A stretch of DNA of 64,000 nucleotides from Streptomyces iakyrus. GTDB lineage: Bacteria > Actinomycetota > Actinomycetes > Streptomycetales > Streptomycetaceae. The stretch covers positions 1-64,000 of the forward strand of contig NZ_JNXI01000035.1 of the NCBI RefSeq assembly GCF_000717055.1. The letters are read 5' to 3'. The position numbers and the translations under genes are program-made. Positions 8,557 to 16,564 of this stretch are shown in pieces. Every line of letters begins with the position of its first letter. The first letter of the stretch is position 1. The notes beneath the pieces are model-generated. The model was given only the letters and a program-made list of their open reading frames with translations. It was not told where the DNA came from and searched no databases.

Positions 8557-9327
8557 TCAGCGGGCGTCTTCCGGGAGAAGCCGGGCGAGGGTGCGGACGG
8601 CCCGGTACTGGAGGGTCTTGATGGCGCCCTCGTTCTTGCCCATGACACGGGCGGTCTCGGCGACGGAGAGGCCCTGGAGGAAGCGGAGCGTCACGCACTC
8701 CTGCTGCTGGGGGTTGAGCCGCCGCACGGCGTCGAGCAGGGCGGCGTTGGAGAGGGACTCCAGGACGGAGTCCTCGGGGGAGCGCTCGACCTCGTTGGCG
8801 TCGAGCATCTCGCCGGTGGTGACCTCCAGCCGGAAGCGGCTGGACTTGAAGTGGTCCGCGACGAGGTTGCGGGCGATGGTCACGAGCCAGGCGCCGAAGT
8901 CGCGGCCCTGCCAGGTGAAGGTGCCGATGCGGCGCAGGGCACGCAGAAAGGTCTCGCTGGTGAGGTCCTCGGCGGTCGCCTTTCCTCCGACCCGGTAGTA
9001 GATGTACCGGTAGACGGTGTCGCTGTACTGGTCGTAGAGGCGGCCGAAGGCGTCGGACTCGCCGGCCTGGGCGCGCTCCACGAGGTCCATCATCCGGGCG
9101 CTGTCGCTGTCCGCCGCCGGGCGGCGGGCGGTGGCCGCCCCGGACGGGCGGCCTCGTCTGCCGACCGCGGCGCTGCCGTCGGCCAGTGCGTAGCACGGGC
9201 CGACGGGCGCGGCGGTGGCGAATGCGGGGACGGCGTACGCGGTGGGGACGAAGCCGCGCAACAGGTCTTGGACCGTTGCGCGCAGCGTAGCCAGGCCCGA
9301 GGCGTCAACCCCGACGTGTGGGTACAC
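8557..9327 (-). CDS. bldN: ECF-family developmental sigma factor BldN (with N-terminal pro-sequence)
   Basis: A 256-residue sigma factor needed for aerial hypha formation, where it drives chaplin and rodlin genes and bldM. Residues 1 to ~80 are the unusual N-terminal extension (MYPHVGVDASGLATLRATV) known in BldN to be removed by proteolysis. Region 2 follows from about residue 81 (DLVERAQAGESDAFGRLYDQ through DLTSETFLRALRRI). Region 4 is at the C-terminus (LNPQQQECVTLRFLQGLS, then the HTH VAETARVMGKNEGAIKTLQ). The start is GTG 9327 with GGGAG 6 nt upstream. It is followed by rsbN, encoding its anti-sigma factor. No TTA codon was noticed. Recognition is by strong resemblance to S. coelicolor BldN. 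Confidence 0.95.
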   Translation of the reverse strand: MYPHVGVDASGLATLRATVQDLLRGFVPTAYAVPAFATAAPVGPCYALADGSAAVGRRGRPSGAATARRPAADSDSARMMDLVERAQAGESDAFGRLYDQYSDTVYRYIYYRVGGKATAEDLTSETFLRALRRIGTFTWQGRDFGAWLVTIARNLVADHFKSSRFRLEVTTGEMLDANEVERSPEDSVLESLSNAALLDAVRRLNPQQQECVTLRFLQGLSVAETARVMGKNEGAIKTLQYRAVRTLARLLPEDAR

Positions 9328-9676
9328 GGGACTCCCAGAGGCAGAGCTTCCATCACGTGCAGTGCGGGACCTTTCACCCGTCGTAGCGACGGAGGGGTAC
9401 CGGTTTGCGTCTGAGGAGAATAACGCTTCGTGCAGGCACTGCTACACCGAGTTGCTCAAATCATCGGTTACGTCGCTTCCGTAACCCATTGACGCCGGAT
9501 CAAGTGCCGAATCATGAACGGTTGTTGATCGGAAACGCTCGTATTGCAGCTGAGTCCAGGGTGTGTTGTGGCCGTGTGCAGCCAAGAGGACTGGACATGA
9601 GGTTGTGGGGGTACGCCAGTTGGATTTACGGCGATTGTCAGGCCGTAAACATCCGTGTCCCGGTTTGATCAGACGG
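9328..9676. other. 349-bp intergenic region upstream of bldN
   Basis: This stretch holds no gene that I can support. It contains the bldN promoter region (see 9444-9486) and the end of the minus-strand HAD gene at its right edge. I looked for a BldD-type dyad (TNACNC-A/T-GNGTNA), expected from work on S. coelicolor, and did not find a clear match by eye. Confidence 0.6.
9444..9486 (-). promoter_or_regulatory. Putative bldN promoter with a 7-bp dyad over its -35 box
   Basis: GGTTACG (9466-9472) and CGTAACC (9480-9486) form a perfect inverted repeat with a 7-nt spacer. On the minus strand the bldN-proximal arm supplies CGTAAC, followed after exactly 17 bases by CGGTGT (9449-9444). This is the same spacing and -35 box as the rsbN promoter. 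Transcription would start near 9437, about 110 nt before the bldN start codon. Confidence 0.45.
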
Positions 9677-10594
9677 TCAGCGGCGGCGGCGGTGCAGGGC
9701 GATGGCGGCCGCCGTGCCGCCGGCGACCGCGCCGACGCCCGCCGCGGCGGGGATGCCGACCTTGGCCGCCTTGCGGCCGGTGCGGTAGTCGCGCAGGCGC
9801 CAGTCCAGCTCGCGGGCGTGCTTGCGCAGCTTGCTGTCCGGGTTGATGGCGTAGGGGTGGCCGACCAGCGAGAGCATCGGGATGTCGTTGTGCGAGTCGC
9901 TGTAGGCGGCGCAGCGGCCGAGGTCCAGGCCCTCGGCGGCGGCCAGGGCACGGACCGCCTCGGCCTTCGCCGGGCCGTGCAGCGGTTCGCCGACGAGTTT
10001 GCCGGTGTAGACGCCGTCGACGGACTCGGCGACCGTGCCGAGGGCGCCGGTCAGGCCGAGGCGGCGGGCGATGACCGTGGCGATCTCGACGGGGGCGGCC
10101 GTCACCAGCCAGACCTTCTGGCCCGCGTCCAGATGGGCCTGGGCGAGGGCGCGCGTACCGGGCCAGATGCGCTCGGCCATGTACTCGTCGTAGATCTCCT
10201 CGCCGATCGACTGCAGTTCGGCGACGCGGTGGCCCTGGACGATCGACAGGGCCGACTCGCGGGCCTCCTGCATGTGCTCGGGGTCCTCGACGCCGGCGAG
10301 GCGGAACCACGCCTGCTGCCAGGCGAACTTGGCGAGGTCGCGCGTCTCGAAGAACTTCCGCTTGTACAGGCCCCGCCCGAAGTGGAAGATCGCCGCGCCC
10401 TGCATGACGGTGTTGTCCAGGTCGAAGAAGGCGGCGGCCTGGTCGTCGCCGTGCACCGGGAACTGCGGTTCCTCGGTCGTGCCGGCGGCTTCCTGCGTGG
10501 ACTTGCGGGCTGCCTCCGCCGAGGCCTCGCCTGCCAAAACGCTCCGCGCCGTGGCGGAGCGCCTACGGGGAGTGAGCCATCCGAGAGCGGCCAT
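9677..10594 (-). CDS. HAD-IB family phosphatase (SerB-like) with C-terminal membrane helix
   Basis: A 305-residue HAD phosphatase of subfamily IB, related to phosphoserine and lysophospholipid phosphatases. The motifs are AAAFFDLDNTVMQG (motif I, DLDNT), WLVTAAPVEIA (motif II), a motif III Lys in LHGPAKAEAV, and AYSDSHNDIPMLSLVG (motif IV). A glycine/alanine-rich hydrophobic stretch near the C-terminus (VGIPAAAGVGAVAGGTAAAI) ends in HRRRR, suggesting a membrane anchor with a basic inside tail. ATG 10594 has no Shine-Dalgarno, but TATGCT lies 6 nt upstream, so the mRNA may be leaderless. The N-terminal ~50 residues are low complexity. Confidence 0.85.
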   Translation of the reverse strand: MAALGWLTPRRRSATARSVLAGEASAEAARKSTQEAAGTTEEPQFPVHGDDQAAAFFDLDNTVMQGAAIFHFGRGLYKRKFFETRDLAKFAWQQAWFRLAGVEDPEHMQEARESALSIVQGHRVAELQSIGEEIYDEYMAERIWPGTRALAQAHLDAGQKVWLVTAAPVEIATVIARRLGLTGALGTVAESVDGVYTGKLVGEPLHGPAKAEAVRALAAAEGLDLGRCAAYSDSHNDIPMLSLVGHPYAINPDSKLRKHARELDWRLRDYRTGRKAAKVGIPAAAGVGAVAGGTAAAIALHRRRR

Positions 10595-10765
10595 GGCGTG
10601 AGCATAGCCAGTTTGTTCGGGGGTTCCGGAGTCAGAAGGTTGGAAGCCTGTGAACTCTCGGCAAGCGTGTCGTTAAAGACGCCGCACGGGGCGGACACGG
10701 CCGGGCGTGTCCCTGGCGCTTTCGTGAGGGTTCCGCTTGCCCCCGGGCGCGCGACAATGGCCGGC

Positions 10766-11035
10766 ATGAGTCCCCTTTTCCGTCGCACGCCCCCTCGGGA
10801 CCGGCTCGTCACCCTGATCCGCAAGCCCGGCTGTCATCTGTGTGATGACGCACAGGTCGTTGTGGAGAAGGTGTGCGGTGATCTCGGAGTCCCCTGGGAG
10901 CAGAAGGACATCACCGAGGATCGGGAACTGCACGACCAGTACTGGGAGCAGATCCCCGTCGTGCTGGTGGACGGCAGGCAGCACACGTTCTGGCGCGTGA
11001 ACGAGGGTCGCCTGCGCAAGGCGCTGACCGAATGA
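10766..11035 (+). CDS. Glutaredoxin family protein (CxxC thioredoxin fold)
   Basis: An 89-residue thioredoxin-fold protein. The redox motif GCHLCDD lies near residue 23 after the first strand (VTLIRKP), and the cis-proline segment is EQIPVVLVDG. The length and the DITEDRELHDQY helix fit the DUF836/glutaredoxin-like family. It probably acts in cytoplasmic dithiol exchange. ATG 10766 is chosen over ATG 10757 (three codons earlier): a GACAAT hexamer lies 7 nt before 10766. It precedes the redox regulator rex by ~310 bases, an apt neighbour, but the two have separate promoters. Confidence 0.85.
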   Translation: MSPLFRRTPPRDRLVTLIRKPGCHLCDDAQVVVEKVCGDLGVPWEQKDITEDRELHDQYWEQIPVVLVDGRQHTFWRVNEGRLRKALTE

Positions 11036-11251
11036 TCCCGCCCGGTGAGCGACTGACCGACCAGTCCAAAGAGGCCGCCGGGTCGCTTAGGATCGATGGT
11101 GACTTGGTCTCGGGGGCGGGATTCGCTGAGGAGAGTGTGCGGTTTTGCCCCCAGAAGACAAGGAGCGGTGGTGCATATGCGCCGGTTCCCCGGGCGTGCG
11201 CCGGGGGCGCGTGACCCCGGTCACGTTGGCCGGGCAAATCGGACACCATCT

Positions 11252-11280
11252 TTGTGCACGCGTTCACAAAGACATAGCCT
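11252..11280 (+). promoter_or_regulatory. Rex operator (ROP) and promoter of rex-hemACD
   Basis: TTGTGCACGCGTTCACAA (11252-11269) is an 18-bp inverted repeat matching the Rex operator TTGTGAAnnnnTTCACAA at nearly every position. TTGTGC (11252-11257) and TAGCCT (11275-11280), 17 bases apart, could be the -35 and -10 boxes, so bound Rex would block RNA polymerase. Rex releases DNA when NADH is high. The leader to the rex GTG is ~60 nt. The rest of the 11036-11348 gap shows no supported gene. Confidence 0.92.
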
Positions 11281-11348
11281 GCATTCGACGGGGCGGTCAT
11301 GTAGGGACGTATGACCGCCTACAGCCCCGCTCTACCCGCAGGAGCACC

Positions 11349-12113
11349 GTGGCAACTGGCCGAACTCACCGACCGGCGACCCGCAGCCGAGGGATTCCCG
11401 AGGCCACCGTCGCCCGGCTTCCGCTGTACCTCCGCGCTCTGACCGCGTTGTCGGAGCGCTCGGTTCCCACGGTCTCCTCCGAGGAGCTCGCGGCCGCGGC
11501 GGGGGTCAACTCCGCGAAGCTGCGCAAGGACTTCTCCTACCTCGGCTCCTACGGGACCAGGGGTGTCGGCTACGACGTCGAGTATCTCGTCTACCAGATC
11601 TCCCGCGAACTGGGGCTCACCCAGGACTGGCCGGTCGTGATCGTCGGTATCGGTAACCTCGGTGCCGCCCTCGCCAACTACGGCGGTTTCGCCTCCCGCG
11701 GGTTCCGCGTCGCCGCGCTGATCGACGCCGACCCGGCCATGGCCGGCAAGCCCGTCGCCGGCATCCCCGTGCAGCACTCCGACGACCTGGAGAAGATCAT
11801 CCAGGACAACGGCGTGTCGATCGGTGTCATCGCCACCCCCGCCGGTGCCGCCCAGGCGGTCTGCGACCGGCTCGTGGCCGCCGGTGTCACCTCCATCCTG
11901 AACTTCGCGCCGACCGTGCTGTCCGTCCCGGACGGCGTCGACGTGCGCAAGGTCGACCTCTCCATCGAGCTGCAGATCCTCGCCTTCCACGAGCAGCGCA
12001 AGGCCGGCGAGGAGGCCGCCGCCTCCGACGGGGGCGTCCCGGCCGCCGCCGCCCGCAGCGACTCCGCCGACCAGGGACCCGACGGGGACATGCCCGCCGT
12101 GATGCCGGCATGA
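11349..12113 (+). CDS. rex: Redox-sensing transcriptional repressor Rex
   Basis: A 254-residue cytoplasmic repressor sensing the NADH/NAD+ ratio. The N-terminal winged helix runs to about residue 80 (IPEATVARLPLYLRALTAL; VSSEELAAAAGVNSAKLRKD). The Rossmann domain follows with VVIVGIGNLGAALANY (GxGxxG) and VAALIDADP, and the C-terminal swapped helix is IELQILAFHEQ. The start is GTG 11349 with AGGAG 5 nt upstream; the longer frame from 11145 would run through the operator. The last four bases (ATGA) overlap the hemA start, so the two are translationally coupled. The operator upstream indicates autorepression. Confidence 0.97.
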   Translation: MATGRTHRPATRSRGIPEATVARLPLYLRALTALSERSVPTVSSEELAAAAGVNSAKLRKDFSYLGSYGTRGVGYDVEYLVYQISRELGLTQDWPVVIVGIGNLGAALANYGGFASRGFRVAALIDADPAMAGKPVAGIPVQHSDDLEKIIQDNGVSIGVIATPAGAAQAVCDRLVAAGVTSILNFAPTVLSVPDGVDVRKVDLSIELQILAFHEQRKAGEEAAASDGGVPAAAARSDSADQGPDGDMPAVMPA

Positions 12114-13879
12114 GCCTCCTCGTCGTCGGACTCAGCCACCGCAGCGCCCCGGTCAGCGTCCTGGAACGGGCCGCGCTGAACGCGGACGAGCAGGTCAAGC
12201 TGCTCCAGGACACGGTCGCCGCCGAACCGGCCACCGAGGCCGCGGTGCTCGCCACCTGCAACCGCATCGAGCTCTACGCCGACGTGGACAAGTTCCACGC
12301 CGGTGTCGCCGAGCTGTCCACGCTGCTCGCCCAGCACAGCGGCGTCGGCCTGGAGGAGCTCACTCCCTATCTCTACGTGCACTACGAGGACCGGGCCGTC
12401 CACCACCTCTTCTCGGTGGCCTGCGGACTGGACTCCATGGTCGTCGGCGAGGGGCAGATCCTCGGCCAGATCAAGGACTCCCTGGCCCGGGCGCAGGAGC
12501 TGCACTCCGCCGGCCGCCTCCTGAACGACCTGTTCCAGCAGGCCCTCAGGGTCGGCAAGCGCGCCCACTCCGAGACCGGCATCGACCGCGCCGGCCAGTC
12601 GCTGGTCACCTTCGGCCTGGAGCAGCTGTCCCGGGGCGGCGACGTCCAGCAGTGGGCCCGGGGCAAGAAGGCCCTGGTCATCGGGGCCGGTTCGATGTCC
12701 TCCCTGGCCGCGGCCACGCTCGCGCGGGCCGGGGTCGCCGAGATCGTCGTCGCCAACCGCACCTTCGACCGCGCCGAGCGGCTCGCGCAGATCCTCATGG
12801 ACGGCGACGACACGGACGTGCTGGCCCGCGCGGTACCGATGGAGTCGGTGCCGGCCGAGCTGACACGTGCCGACGTCACCGTCTCCTGCACCGGCGCGAC
12901 GGGCCTGGTCCTGACGGCCGAGTCGGTCGCCGGGGCCATAGAGGGCCGTACGCCCGTGCCGGCCGCCGGGTCCGGCGAGGACGGACCGGGGGCGCCGGGC
13001 GGTGAGTCCGGCCCAGCCGCAGGGACTGAGCGCGGCGGCGCGTCGGGCGCCGGCCTCGGCAGCGAGGACGGCTGCCCGCTCGAACTCTCGGCGGTGCAGG
13101 GCACCGCCGGATTCTCCGTGCTGGGCGAGGCGGCCGTGGCCGGGATGGCCGCCGCCGACCTCGAACAGCACGCGGCATGGGTGGACAACGGCACGGCGGG
13201 CGGCGACCGGCGTACGGCGGGCGGTACGACCCGGCCGGCACAGACAGGCACCCTCGACCCGGCCGCGGACACCGACGCCATCGCCGCGCTCGCCGCGACC
13301 GCCGCCACCGTCGGGCGGATCCCCGAGCGCCGCAAACCCGAGCCGGTCGAGGAGCCGCAGCGGCCCGAGCCCGTGCTCTTCCTGCTGGACCTGGCGATGC
13401 CGCGCGACATCGACGCGGCCGTGCACCGGCTGGCCGGGGTGCGGCTGGTGGACATCGAGTCGCTGGCGGAGGCCTCCGCGGGCGCTCCGATGGCTGCCGA
13501 TGTGGACCAGGTACGGCGTATCGTCTCCGACGAGGTCGCGGCCTTCGGGGCAGCACTGCGGGCCGCGCACATCACACCGACCGTGGTCGCCCTGCGCACC
13601 ATGGCCGCCGATGTCGTGGCCGGCGAGATCGCCCGGCTGGACGGACGGCTGCCCGGTCTCGACGACAAACACCGAGCGGAGATCACCCAGACCGTGCGGC
13701 GCGTGGTCGACAAACTGCTCCACGCGCCGACCGTGCGGGTCAAGCAACTCGCGGCCGAACCCGGCGGCGCCGGGTACGCGGACGCGCTGCGGACCCTGTT
13801 CGACCTCGACCCCGAGACGGTGGCCGCCGTCTCCCGGGCCGAGGACAGCACCACCGAGAAAGACCGAGGGCCGGCATGA
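12110..13879 (+). CDS. hemA: Glutamyl-tRNA reductase
   Basis: A 589-residue enzyme reducing glutamyl-tRNA(Glu) to glutamate-1-semialdehyde with NADPH, the first committed step of tetrapyrrole synthesis. The catalytic Cys is C50 in VLATCNRIELY. The dimer spine and the NADPH domain (ALVIGAGSMSSLAAATLARAG) are present. It is much longer than the usual 420-480 residues because of a Gly/Ala/Pro/Glu-rich insertion at about 275-415. Normal sequence resumes at VLFLLDLAMPRDIDAAVH. The ATG overlaps the rex stop and the stop overlaps the hemC start. Expression is thus tied to Rex. Confidence 0.96.
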   Translation: MSLLVVGLSHRSAPVSVLERAALNADEQVKLLQDTVAAEPATEAAVLATCNRIELYADVDKFHAGVAELSTLLAQHSGVGLEELTPYLYVHYEDRAVHHLFSVACGLDSMVVGEGQILGQIKDSLARAQELHSAGRLLNDLFQQALRVGKRAHSETGIDRAGQSLVTFGLEQLSRGGDVQQWARGKKALVIGAGSMSSLAAATLARAGVAEIVVANRTFDRAERLAQILMDGDDTDVLARAVPMESVPAELTRADVTVSCTGATGLVLTAESVAGAIEGRTPVPAAGSGEDGPGAPGGESGPAAGTERGGASGAGLGSEDGCPLELSAVQGTAGFSVLGEAAVAGMAAADLEQHAAWVDNGTAGGDRRTAGGTTRPAQTGTLDPAADTDAIAALAATAATVGRIPERRKPEPVEEPQRPEPVLFLLDLAMPRDIDAAVHRLAGVRLVDIESLAEASAGAPMAADVDQVRRIVSDEVAAFGAALRAAHITPTVVALRTMAADVVAGEIARLDGRLPGLDDKHRAEITQTVRRVVDKLLHAPTVRVKQLAAEPGGAGYADALRTLFDLDPETVAAVSRAEDSTTEKDRGPA

Positions 13880-14841
13880 CTGATACGCGTGAGCCGCTGA
13901 GGCTCGGTACCAGGCGCAGCAGGCTCGCCATGGCCCAGTCCGGGCAGGTGGCGGAAGCCGTGAGCCGGGTGACCGGGCGGCCCGTCGAGCTCGTCGAGAT
14001 CACCACGTACGGTGACGTCTCGCGCGAGGCGCTGGCCCAGATCGGCGGCACCGGCGTGTTCGTGACCGCCCTGCGCGACGCGCTCCTCAAGGGCGAGGTC
14101 GACTTCGCGGTGCACTCGCTGAAGGACCTGCCGACCACGCAGCCCGACGAGCTGGTCGTGGCCGCCGTGCCGGTGCGCGAGGACCCGCGGGACGTGATCG
14201 TCGCCCGGGACGCGCTGAAGTTCACCGACCTGCCCCCCGGTGCCCGCATCGGTACGGGTTCGCCGCGCCGCATGGCGCAGCTCAACGCGTACGCCCGCAG
14301 CCACGGCCTGGACATAACGACGGTCCCGATCCGCGGCAACGTCGACACCCGCATCGGGTTCGTGCGCAGCGGGGAGCTCGACGCCGTCGTGCTGGCCGCC
14401 GCCGGACTCAACCGGATCGGCCGCGGTGGCGAAGTGACCGACTTCCTGTCGGTCGACACGGTTTTGCCCGCCCCCGGCCAGGGGGCCCTGGCGATCGAGT
14501 GCACCGCGGGCAACGCGGACCTCATCGCCGCGCTCGCCGAACTCGACGACCCGTTCACGCGGATCGCCGTGACGGCCGAGCGATCACTGCTCGCCGCCCT
14601 GGAAGCCGGTTGCAGTGCCCCTGTGGGCGCGCTGGCCGACCTCGTGGCCGACGGGCAGATTGTCAAGGAAATGCGCCTGCGCGGCGTCGTCGGGACCACC
14701 GACGGCACGCGCATGGTGCAGCTGTCCACCACCGGTCCCGTGCCCGAGACGCACGACGGGGCAATGGCGCTCGGTCGCGAACTCGCGGCCGAGATGCTCG
14801 CCCAGGGCGCGGCCGGTCTGATGGGGGAGCGAGCACAGTGA
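13876..14841 (+). CDS. hemC: Hydroxymethylbilane synthase (porphobilinogen deaminase)
   Basis: A 321-residue enzyme condensing four porphobilinogens into hydroxymethylbilane. Signatures are LRLGTRRSRLAMAQ at the start, VHSLKDLPT with the catalytic Asp, GTGSPRRMAQL, IRGNVDTRIG, and the dipyrromethane-cofactor Cys C246 in EAGCSAPVGA. It overlaps hemA at ATGA and hemD at GTGA, so the operon is fully coupled. Confidence 0.97.
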   Translation: MTDTREPLRLGTRRSRLAMAQSGQVAEAVSRVTGRPVELVEITTYGDVSREALAQIGGTGVFVTALRDALLKGEVDFAVHSLKDLPTTQPDELVVAAVPVREDPRDVIVARDALKFTDLPPGARIGTGSPRRMAQLNAYARSHGLDITTVPIRGNVDTRIGFVRSGELDAVVLAAAGLNRIGRGGEVTDFLSVDTVLPAPGQGALAIECTAGNADLIAALAELDDPFTRIAVTAERSLLAALEAGCSAPVGALADLVADGQIVKEMRLRGVVGTTDGTRMVQLSTTGPVPETHDGAMALGRELAAEMLAQGAAGLMGERAQ

Positions 14842-16544
14842 GCCCCACCGCCCTTTCCGCCGGTCCTGAACACGGGCACGTCACCTTCCTGGGTGCCGGA
14901 CCCGGAGATCCGGGACTACTGACTCTGCGCGCCGTGGAGGCGCTGGCGCACGCGGACGTCCTCGTCGCCGAGCACGAGGTGCTCGACGTCGTACGTCAGC
15001 ACGCCAGGCAGGGCGTGTCCGAAGTGCACACGGATCCGGATCCTTCCCAGGATCCTGCTCCGGGCACAGGAGCGCCCCAGCTGACGGTAGTTGACGGCAC
15101 GTCAACCACCGCGGCCGTCCCCGTGGTGCGGGATGCCGCACATCTTGTCATGGAGGCCGCGCGGGGCGGCAGGCGGGTCGTGCGTGCGGTGTCCGGGGAC
15201 CCGGGCCTCGACACGTACGCCGCCGAGGAGATGCTGGCGTGCGCCGCCGCCGGGGTGCCCTTCGAGGTCGTCCCCGGCATCGCGAGCGCCGTCGGAGTGC
15301 CCGCGTATGCCGGTGTGCCGCTGCGGGACGCGCAGGGCGCGGACGTGCGGTTCGTGGACGCGCGGACGGCGTCGGACCGGTGCTGGACGGAGGTCGGGGC
15401 GTCGGACGGCACGGTCGTCGTGTCCACGACGCTGGACTCCGTCGCCGCGGCGGCCGGCGAGCTCGTCTCCGCCGGACGCAAGCCGGACACCCCGCTGACG
15501 GTCACCGTCGCCGGTACGACCACCCGGCAGCGCACCTGGTCCGCCACGCTCGGCACGATCGCGCAGACGCTGAAGCAGGCCAAGGTGCTGCCCTCGCCCG
15601 ACGGCGGCCGGCCGGTGATAGCCGTGGTCGGTGAGCGTTCCGCCGCCGCCCAGCGCGACCAGCTCGCGTGGTTCGAGTCCAAGCCGCTGTTCGGCTGGAA
15701 GGTGCTCGTGCCGCGGACGAAGGAGCAGGCGGCGTCGCTCTCCGACCAGCTGCGGTCGTACGGGGCCGTGCCGCACGAGGTGCCGACGATCGCCGTCGAG
15801 CCGCCGCGCACGCCCCAGCAGATGGAGCGCGCGGTCAAGGGGCTCGTCACGGGCCGCTACGAGTGGATCGCCTTCACCTCGGTGAACGCGGTCAAGGCCG
15901 TGCGGGAGAAGTTCGAGGAGTACGGACTCGACGCGCGTGCCTTCGCGGGCATCAAGGTCGCGGCCGTCGGAGAGCAGACGGCGAAGGCGCTGATCGCGTT
16001 CGGCGTGAAGCCGGACCTGGTGCCGAGCGGTGAGCAGTCGGCCGCCGGTCTGCTGGAGGACTGGCCGCCCTACGACCCGGTCTTCGACCCGATCGACAGA
16101 GTGTTCCTGCCGCGCGCCGACATCGCCACGGAGACGCTGGTGGCCGGGCTGATCGAGCTCGGCTGGGAGGTCGACGACGTCACGGCCTACCGGACCGTGC
16201 GGGCCTCGCCGCCGCCGGCGGAGACCCGTGAGGCGATCAAGGGCGGTGGGTTCGACGCCGTTCTCTTCACCTCGTCCTCGACCGTGCGGAACCTGGTCGG
16301 CATCGCCGGCAAGCCGCACAACGTCACGGTGATCGCCTGTATCGGCCCGGCCACGGCGAAGACCGCCGAGGAGCACGGGCTCCGGGTGGACGTCATGGCT
16401 CCGGAGCCGTCCGTCCACAAGCTGGCGGAAGCCCTGGCCGACTTCGGCGCGAAGCGCCGGGTGGCGGCGGTGGAGGCCGGCGACCCGGTGACCCGGCCGA
16501 GCGAGCGGCGGCCGGGGGCGCGGCGGAGGCGTTCGACGACGTGA
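14838..16544 (+). CDS. hemD: Bifunctional uroporphyrinogen-III C-methyltransferase-like / uroporphyrinogen-III synthase
   Basis: A 568-residue fusion. The N-terminal part (~15-250) is a CobA/SUMT-type tetrapyrrole methylase (VTFLGAGPGDPGLLTLRAVE; FEVVPGIASAVGVPAYAGVPL). The C-terminal part (~285-540) is uroporphyrinogen-III synthase, which closes hydroxymethylbilane with ring D inversion (WKVLVPRTKEQA; WIAFTSVNAVKAV; FDAVLFTSSSTVRNL). The methylase half looks degraded: the family GGDPFVFGRG segment reads here as SGDPGLDTYAAEE, and an acidic linker interrupts the second strand. So synthase is the secure activity. Start is GTG 14838, overlapping the hemC stop. The C-terminal tail is Arg-rich. 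Confidence 0.93.
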   Translation: MSPTALSAGPEHGHVTFLGAGPGDPGLLTLRAVEALAHADVLVAEHEVLDVVRQHARQGVSEVHTDPDPSQDPAPGTGAPQLTVVDGTSTTAAVPVVRDAAHLVMEAARGGRRVVRAVSGDPGLDTYAAEEMLACAAAGVPFEVVPGIASAVGVPAYAGVPLRDAQGADVRFVDARTASDRCWTEVGASDGTVVVSTTLDSVAAAAGELVSAGRKPDTPLTVTVAGTTTRQRTWSATLGTIAQTLKQAKVLPSPDGGRPVIAVVGERSAAAQRDQLAWFESKPLFGWKVLVPRTKEQAASLSDQLRSYGAVPHEVPTIAVEPPRTPQQMERAVKGLVTGRYEWIAFTSVNAVKAVREKFEEYGLDARAFAGIKVAAVGEQTAKALIAFGVKPDLVPSGEQSAAGLLEDWPPYDPVFDPIDRVFLPRADIATETLVAGLIELGWEVDDVTAYRTVRASPPPAETREAIKGGGFDAVLFTSSSTVRNLVGIAGKPHNVTVIACIGPATAKTAEEHGLRVDVMAPEPSVHKLAEALADFGAKRRVAAVEAGDPVTRPSERRPGARRRRSTT

Positions 16545-16564
16545 CCGACCCTGACCGGCTGCGG

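Noticed and set aside
9328..9676. BldD operator upstream of bldN
   Set aside because: Expected from work in S. coelicolor, but no clear match to the BldD dyad was found by eye, so it is not listed as a feature.
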